A DNA stretch of 8,944 bases from Planctomycetaceae bacterium (GTDB lineage Bacteria > Planctomycetota > Planctomycetia > Planctomycetales > Planctomycetaceae), in NCBI GenBank assembly GCA_003445035.1, contig DLVV01000148.1, forward strand, positions 1 to 8,944, given 5' to 3'. Below, piece after piece: positions 6,417 to 8,944 of the stretch. The notes under the pieces were generated by a model, which saw only the letters and a program-made list of their open reading frames with translations, was not told the DNA's origin and ran no database searches. A program made the translations under genes and the position numbers. Within the stretch, counting starts at the first letter, position 1; every line of letters starts with the position of its first letter.

Positions 6417-7229
6417 GTGTTGGAGGCTTATACCGAACGATGGGCCCTGGTGACCGGGGCCTCGAGTGGAATCGGTGCCGAGTTTGCGCGCGTGCTGGCT
6501 GGCAACGGCATGCACCTGGTGCTGACGGCCCGCCGTGGCGATCGTCTCGAGGAACTGGCCGAGGAACTGCGCCAGCAGCACATGGTGCAGACGCTGATCG
6601 TTCCTTCCGACCTGTGCGATCCGGGCGCGGCGACGGCGTTGATCGAACGGATCGACGCCGAGCAGATCACCCTGGAATTGCTGATCAACAATGCCGGCTT
6701 CGGGTACGTCGGTGATATCGACGGGACCGACGTCGAGACGATGCTGTCGATGGTGCAGTTGAACATCGGCGTGCTGACTGAGCTGACCTACCGCGTGCTG
6801 CCGAAAATGCTCGAACGAGGCCACGGTGCCATTATCAACGTGGCGAGCGTCACCGGCATGCAGCCGGTGGCCTACATGCCGGTCTACTCGGCGTCGAAGG
6901 CCTTCGTGCTGCATTTCAGTGAAGCGCTGTGGGCCGAGGCCCGTGACCGCGGTGTGACGGTGATGGCCCTGTGTCCGGGAACGACCGAGACCGAGTTCTT
7001 TGATGTCGCGGGCGTGCCCGGATGGCTCAAGAAACAACGTTCGCAAACGGCCCGGCAGGTGGTCAACGAGGCCCTGGACGGCTTGGAAAAGCGTCGCGGT
7101 TACCTGGTGACCGGGATCTGGAACTACCTGAGGTCACTGGCACCGCGGATCGCCACGCGGAAGACGGTTGTCACCCAGACGATGAAGTACTTCCGTCCGC
7201 GGTCGACCGAAGCCGGGGATGCGCCATAG
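6417..7229 (+). CDS. Short-chain dehydrogenase/reductase, classical SDR (COG0300 type)
   Basis: With a GTG start at 6417 the protein is 270 residues. The Rossmann motif TGASSGIG is at 13-20, NNAG at 91-94, and the catalytic tetrad is N116, S144, Y157 and K161 (YSASK). Two arginines after the second strand (TARR, 39-40) suggest NADP(H) preference. The C-terminal half, with ALCPGTTETEF (184-194) and a basic tail (LAPRIATRKTVVTQ), resembles the DltE/YqjQ-like branch of general oxidoreductases; the substrate cannot be inferred. GGGAG (6404-6408) lies 8 nt before the GTG, and the Rossmann strand begins within ten residues, as is usual. A longer version from a TTG at 6375 lacks a Shine-Dalgarno and adds a non-conserved leader. 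The 105-bp gap after rsmE shows only a weak -10-like TACGAT (6351-6356) without a convincing -35. It converges on the DUF1501 gene with a 9-bp gap. Confidence 0.93.
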   Translation: MLEAYTERWALVTGASSGIGAEFARVLAGNGMHLVLTARRGDRLEELAEELRQQHMVQTLIVPSDLCDPGAATALIERIDAEQITLELLINNAGFGYVGDIDGTDVETMLSMVQLNIGVLTELTYRVLPKMLERGHGAIINVASVTGMQPVAYMPVYSASKAFVLHFSEALWAEARDRGVTVMALCPGTTETEFFDVAGVPGWLKKQRSQTARQVVNEALDGLEKRRGYLVTGIWNYLRSLAPRIATRKTVVTQTMKYFRPRSTEAGDAP

Positions 7230-7238
7230 GCGGATCGG

Positions 7239-8507
7239 TCAGGCGAACAGGTCCTGCACCACCTTGCCACCGTCGACGACTTTCATCGGTCGGCCGAGCG
7301 GGCTGAGGTGTTCCTTGCGAGGGTCGACCTGCAGCGAGTGGCAGATCGAGCAGAACAGGTCGGGGACACTGACGGGATGATCGGCCACCGCCGTGCCGTT
7401 GGCCGAACTGCCGCCGATCACCTGCCCACCCTTCACACCGCCACCAGCGACGGCGGCCGAGAAGACGCGGGGGTAGTGGTCGCGGCCGGTCCGGGAGTTG
7501 ACTCGTGGTGTCCGGCCGAATTCTCCCATCCAGACTACCAGTGTCTTTTCGAGCAACCCACGAGTTTCGAGATCCTCGACCAGTGCGGCGACGGCCGGGT
7601 CGACCTGTTCGGACAGTGCGGTGATGCGTTCGAAGATGTCGAAGTGGGTGTCCCATCCCCTCGAGACGACCTCGACGAACGTCACACCGCTTTCGACCAG
7701 TCGCCTGGCCAACAAGCATCCGCGACCGAAGCTCGTCTCGCCGTACTTCTGCTTCAACGAGTCGGATTCCTCCGAGATGTCAAAAGCGGAGACATTCTTG
7801 CTGAGCACCATGCGGGAGGATTTCTTGTAGAGCTTCTGGTGGTTCGCGACGACGGTTTTTCCGCCGCGCCCGGAGAATTCCTGTTCCAGCCGACCCAGCA
7901 GTCCCAGCCGGCGACGGTACCGCCGGGCGGGCACCGGGACGGCCACGTTCTGTGGAAGCTGTCCCGGGTTGTTGACGGTGAACGGTTCGTAGTCGACGCC
8001 GAGGAAACCCGAGCCGGTGGTGCGGCCGACCGAGACGACCGCCGGCAGTTCGAAGTCCGGGTTGGCCAGCTGCTCGGCGATGCTGGCACTGAGGCTGGGG
8101 TGCTTGACGCTGCCGGAGGGCACGTAGCCGGTGTGCAACTGGTAGCTGGCTCGCTGGTGGTTGCCTTCCTTGTTGGTCATCGACCGGATCAACGAGAACC
8201 GGTCGATGGTTTTGGCGACGCGGGGCCAGTACTCGGCAACCTGAATGCCCGGGACGGCGGTGGAAATGGCCTTGGTGGGTCCGCCGTTGTCGATGCCCGG
8301 TTTGGGGTCCAGAGTCTCGAACTGGCTGGGTCCGCCGGCCATCCACAGCAGGATCATGGACCGCCCCTGCTTCTTGAGTTCCTCGGCCTCCACCTGTACG
8401 ACATCGGCCAGGCCAACGGTGCCGGCTGCCAGGGCGGTGGCGGGTACGGCTTTGAGAACTCGTCGCCGGGAAAGCGTCGAGGGAGTGTCGGGGGAGAAAT
8501 CGGTCAT
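7239..8507 (-). CDS. DUF1501 domain protein with Tat signal
   Basis: The 422-residue protein starts with a twin-arginine signal: S13-R-R-R-V-L-K19 followed by a small hydrophobic stretch (20-35), so it is probably exported folded. The rest is a DUF1501 domain, distantly related to the sulfatase/alkaline phosphatase superfamily. Landmarks are ILLWMAGGPSQFETLDPKP (52-70), GNHQRASYQLHTGY (115-128), GWDTH (284-288), MGEFGRTPRVN (327-337), GRDHYP (341-346) and a C-terminal SPLGRPMKVVDGG (402-414). The aspartates and histidines of GWDTH and GRDHYP are likely metal ligands by analogy. No reaction is established for the family. The start at 8507 is supported by GGAG (8518-8521 on the plus strand) and by the Tat motif position. 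It lies 62 bp downstream of the DUF1553 gene on the same strand, the usual planctomycete pairing. Oddities are a CxxCH motif at 386-390 and a palindrome over its ribosome-binding site. Confidence 0.94.
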   Translation of the reverse strand: MTDFSPDTPSTLSRRRVLKAVPATALAAGTVGLADVVQVEAEELKKQGRSMILLWMAGGPSQFETLDPKPGIDNGGPTKAISTAVPGIQVAEYWPRVAKTIDRFSLIRSMTNKEGNHQRASYQLHTGYVPSGSVKHPSLSASIAEQLANPDFELPAVVSVGRTTGSGFLGVDYEPFTVNNPGQLPQNVAVPVPARRYRRRLGLLGRLEQEFSGRGGKTVVANHQKLYKKSSRMVLSKNVSAFDISEESDSLKQKYGETSFGRGCLLARRLVESGVTFVEVVSRGWDTHFDIFERITALSEQVDPAVAALVEDLETRGLLEKTLVVWMGEFGRTPRVNSRTGRDHYPRVFSAAVAGGGVKGGQVIGGSSANGTAVADHPVSVPDLFCSICHSLQVDPRKEHLSPLGRPMKVVDGGKVVQDLFA

Positions 8508-8518
8508 GATGGATTGGC

Positions 8519-8535
8519 TCCTGCGGCCCGCAGGA
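8519..8535 (-). promoter_or_regulatory. Perfect palindrome overlapping the DUF1501 ribosome-binding site
   Basis: TCCTGCGG (8519-8526) and CCGCAGGA (8528-8535) are perfect 8-bp inverted arms around a single base. In the minus-strand mRNA a TCCTGC/GCAGGA stem with a five-base loop would hold the first bases of the AGGAG Shine-Dalgarno, leaving the start codon 13 bases after the stem. It sits in the 62-bp spacer after the DUF1553 gene. It may tune DUF1501 translation or be a protein-binding site. Confidence 0.5.
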
Positions 8536-8569
8536 TGATGTCACATGGCTGTCGAGGTCGGGTAAAGGT

Positions 8570-8944
8570 TCATCTCCGAGAGAGGAACTCGCTGGAGTTG
8601 ACCAGGCTCCACATCAGGTCCTCGAACGCTTCGCCGCGGTGTCCGACCTCGGTGATGTACTCCCGGCAGATCTTCCGTTCAGATGCCGAGGGTTCGCGAG
8701 AGAGGACCAGCAGGTAAACCTCGGCGATCGCATCGTCGTCGCCGGGATGTTTCCGGAGGATTGTGGCCAGCCGGGTGTTTCCTCCGGCCCGGATCATGGC
8801 GTGGATCAACGGCGAGTTCATCAGGTACAGAGCCTGGGGGACATTGCCCTTGATGTCTTCCTGTGGAGTCGACGGGTCGAATCCGAACAGGGCGAGGAAG
8901 AGCGTGCGTCCGGCCGAACGTCGGCGAGACATCATGTTGTTGGA
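8570..8944 (-). CDS. DUF1553 (PSD1-type) protein, C-terminal fragment cut by window end
   Basis: The reading frame enters from the window edge without a stop and gives 124 residues ending at 8570. The segment NVPQALYLMNSPLIHAMI and the ending FEDLMWSLVNSSEFLSRR are the typical close of DUF1553, the domain that follows DUF1549 and often a cytochrome-like PSC1 domain in very large exported planctomycete proteins. The helical stretch between (AIAEVYLLVLSREPSASERK) is also family-typical. The full protein would normally be about 700-1100 residues, so only the last part is seen. The two adjacent ATG codons at 8935 and 8932 are probably internal methionines. It is upstream of, and probably co-transcribed with, the DUF1501 gene. 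The biochemical function of the family is not established. Confidence 0.9.
   Translation of the reverse strand, partial: SNNMMSRRRSAGRTLFLALFGFDPSTPQEDIKGNVPQALYLMNSPLIHAMIRAGGNTRLATILRKHPGDDDAIAEVYLLVLSREPSASERKICREYITEVGHRGEAFEDLMWSLVNSSEFLSRR

Noticed and set aside
5193..7046. A 617-codon open frame on the minus strand opposite nnrE, rsmE and the SDR gene
   Set aside because: It lies antisense to three genes with clear conserved motifs, its translation is rich in His, Gln, Arg and Pro and shows no domain. Long antisense frames are expected where third codon positions are GC-rich.
7308..8717. A 469-codon plus-strand open frame opposite the DUF1501 gene
   Set aside because: It is antisense to a gene with an intact Tat signal and DUF1501 motifs; composition is shadow-like and it runs across the DUF1501/DUF1553 spacer.
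1..8944. Mobile element, CRISPR array, tRNA or rRNA gene, defence or toxin-antitoxin system
   Set aside because: I found no transposase, integrase, regularly spaced repeats, cloverleaf-like sequence or paired small genes. All the large open regions are explained by metabolic, RNA-modification and planctomycete-specific families.

Overview
The window is ordinary-looking GC-rich bacterial chromosome, densely packed with genes. It most likely comes from a planctomycete (Planctomycetota). The strongest pointer is the pair at the right end: the tail of a DUF1553 (PSD1-type) protein followed by a Tat-exported DUF1501 protein, a pairing that is expanded many-fold in planctomycete genomes. The CobW-like GTPase and the DegT-type aminotransferase also look like planctomycete family members. 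That assignment comes from remembered family patterns, not a database search. I see no rRNA, tRNA, CRISPR array, transposase, integrase or plasmid/phage gene.

Layout from left to right: (1) the N-terminal 278 residues of an M20 (ArgE/DapE-like) metallopeptidase on the minus strand, cut by the window start; (2) a divergent plus-strand thioredoxin-fold protein with a CGDC site; (3) a convergent minus-strand PLP-dependent DegT/DnrJ/EryC1 aminotransferase; (4) a divergent leader with a plausible sigma70-type promoter and a long imperfect inverted repeat; (5) a plus-strand run of five genes: a non-canonical COG0523/CobW-like GTPase, an S33-type alpha/beta hydrolase, NAD(P)HX epimerase (NnrE), 16S rRNA m3U1498 methyltransferase (RsmE) and a classical short-chain dehydrogenase; (6) facing it with a 9-bp gap, the minus-strand DUF1501 gene and, upstream of it, the partial DUF1553 gene.

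The first four genes of the plus-strand run are spaced 41 bp, 5 bp and a 4-nt ATGA overlap apart, so they are probably one transcript. The short-chain dehydrogenase follows after about 105 bp and may be read through or have its own promoter. NnrE repairs hydrated NAD(P)H and RsmE modifies the ribosome, so these look like housekeeping genes. The hydrolase and the GTPase have no assigned substrate. The DUF1553/DUF1501 pair is presumably an exported two-protein unit of unknown function.

No clearly new system stands out. The points most worth a second look are: inverted repeats that overlap or abut the ribosome-binding sites of three genes (thioredoxin-like, GTPase, DUF1501); the divergent GTPase, with NRVD in the guanine-recognition position and an unrecognised C-terminal region; and a CxxCH motif near the C-terminus of the Tat-exported DUF1501 protein.
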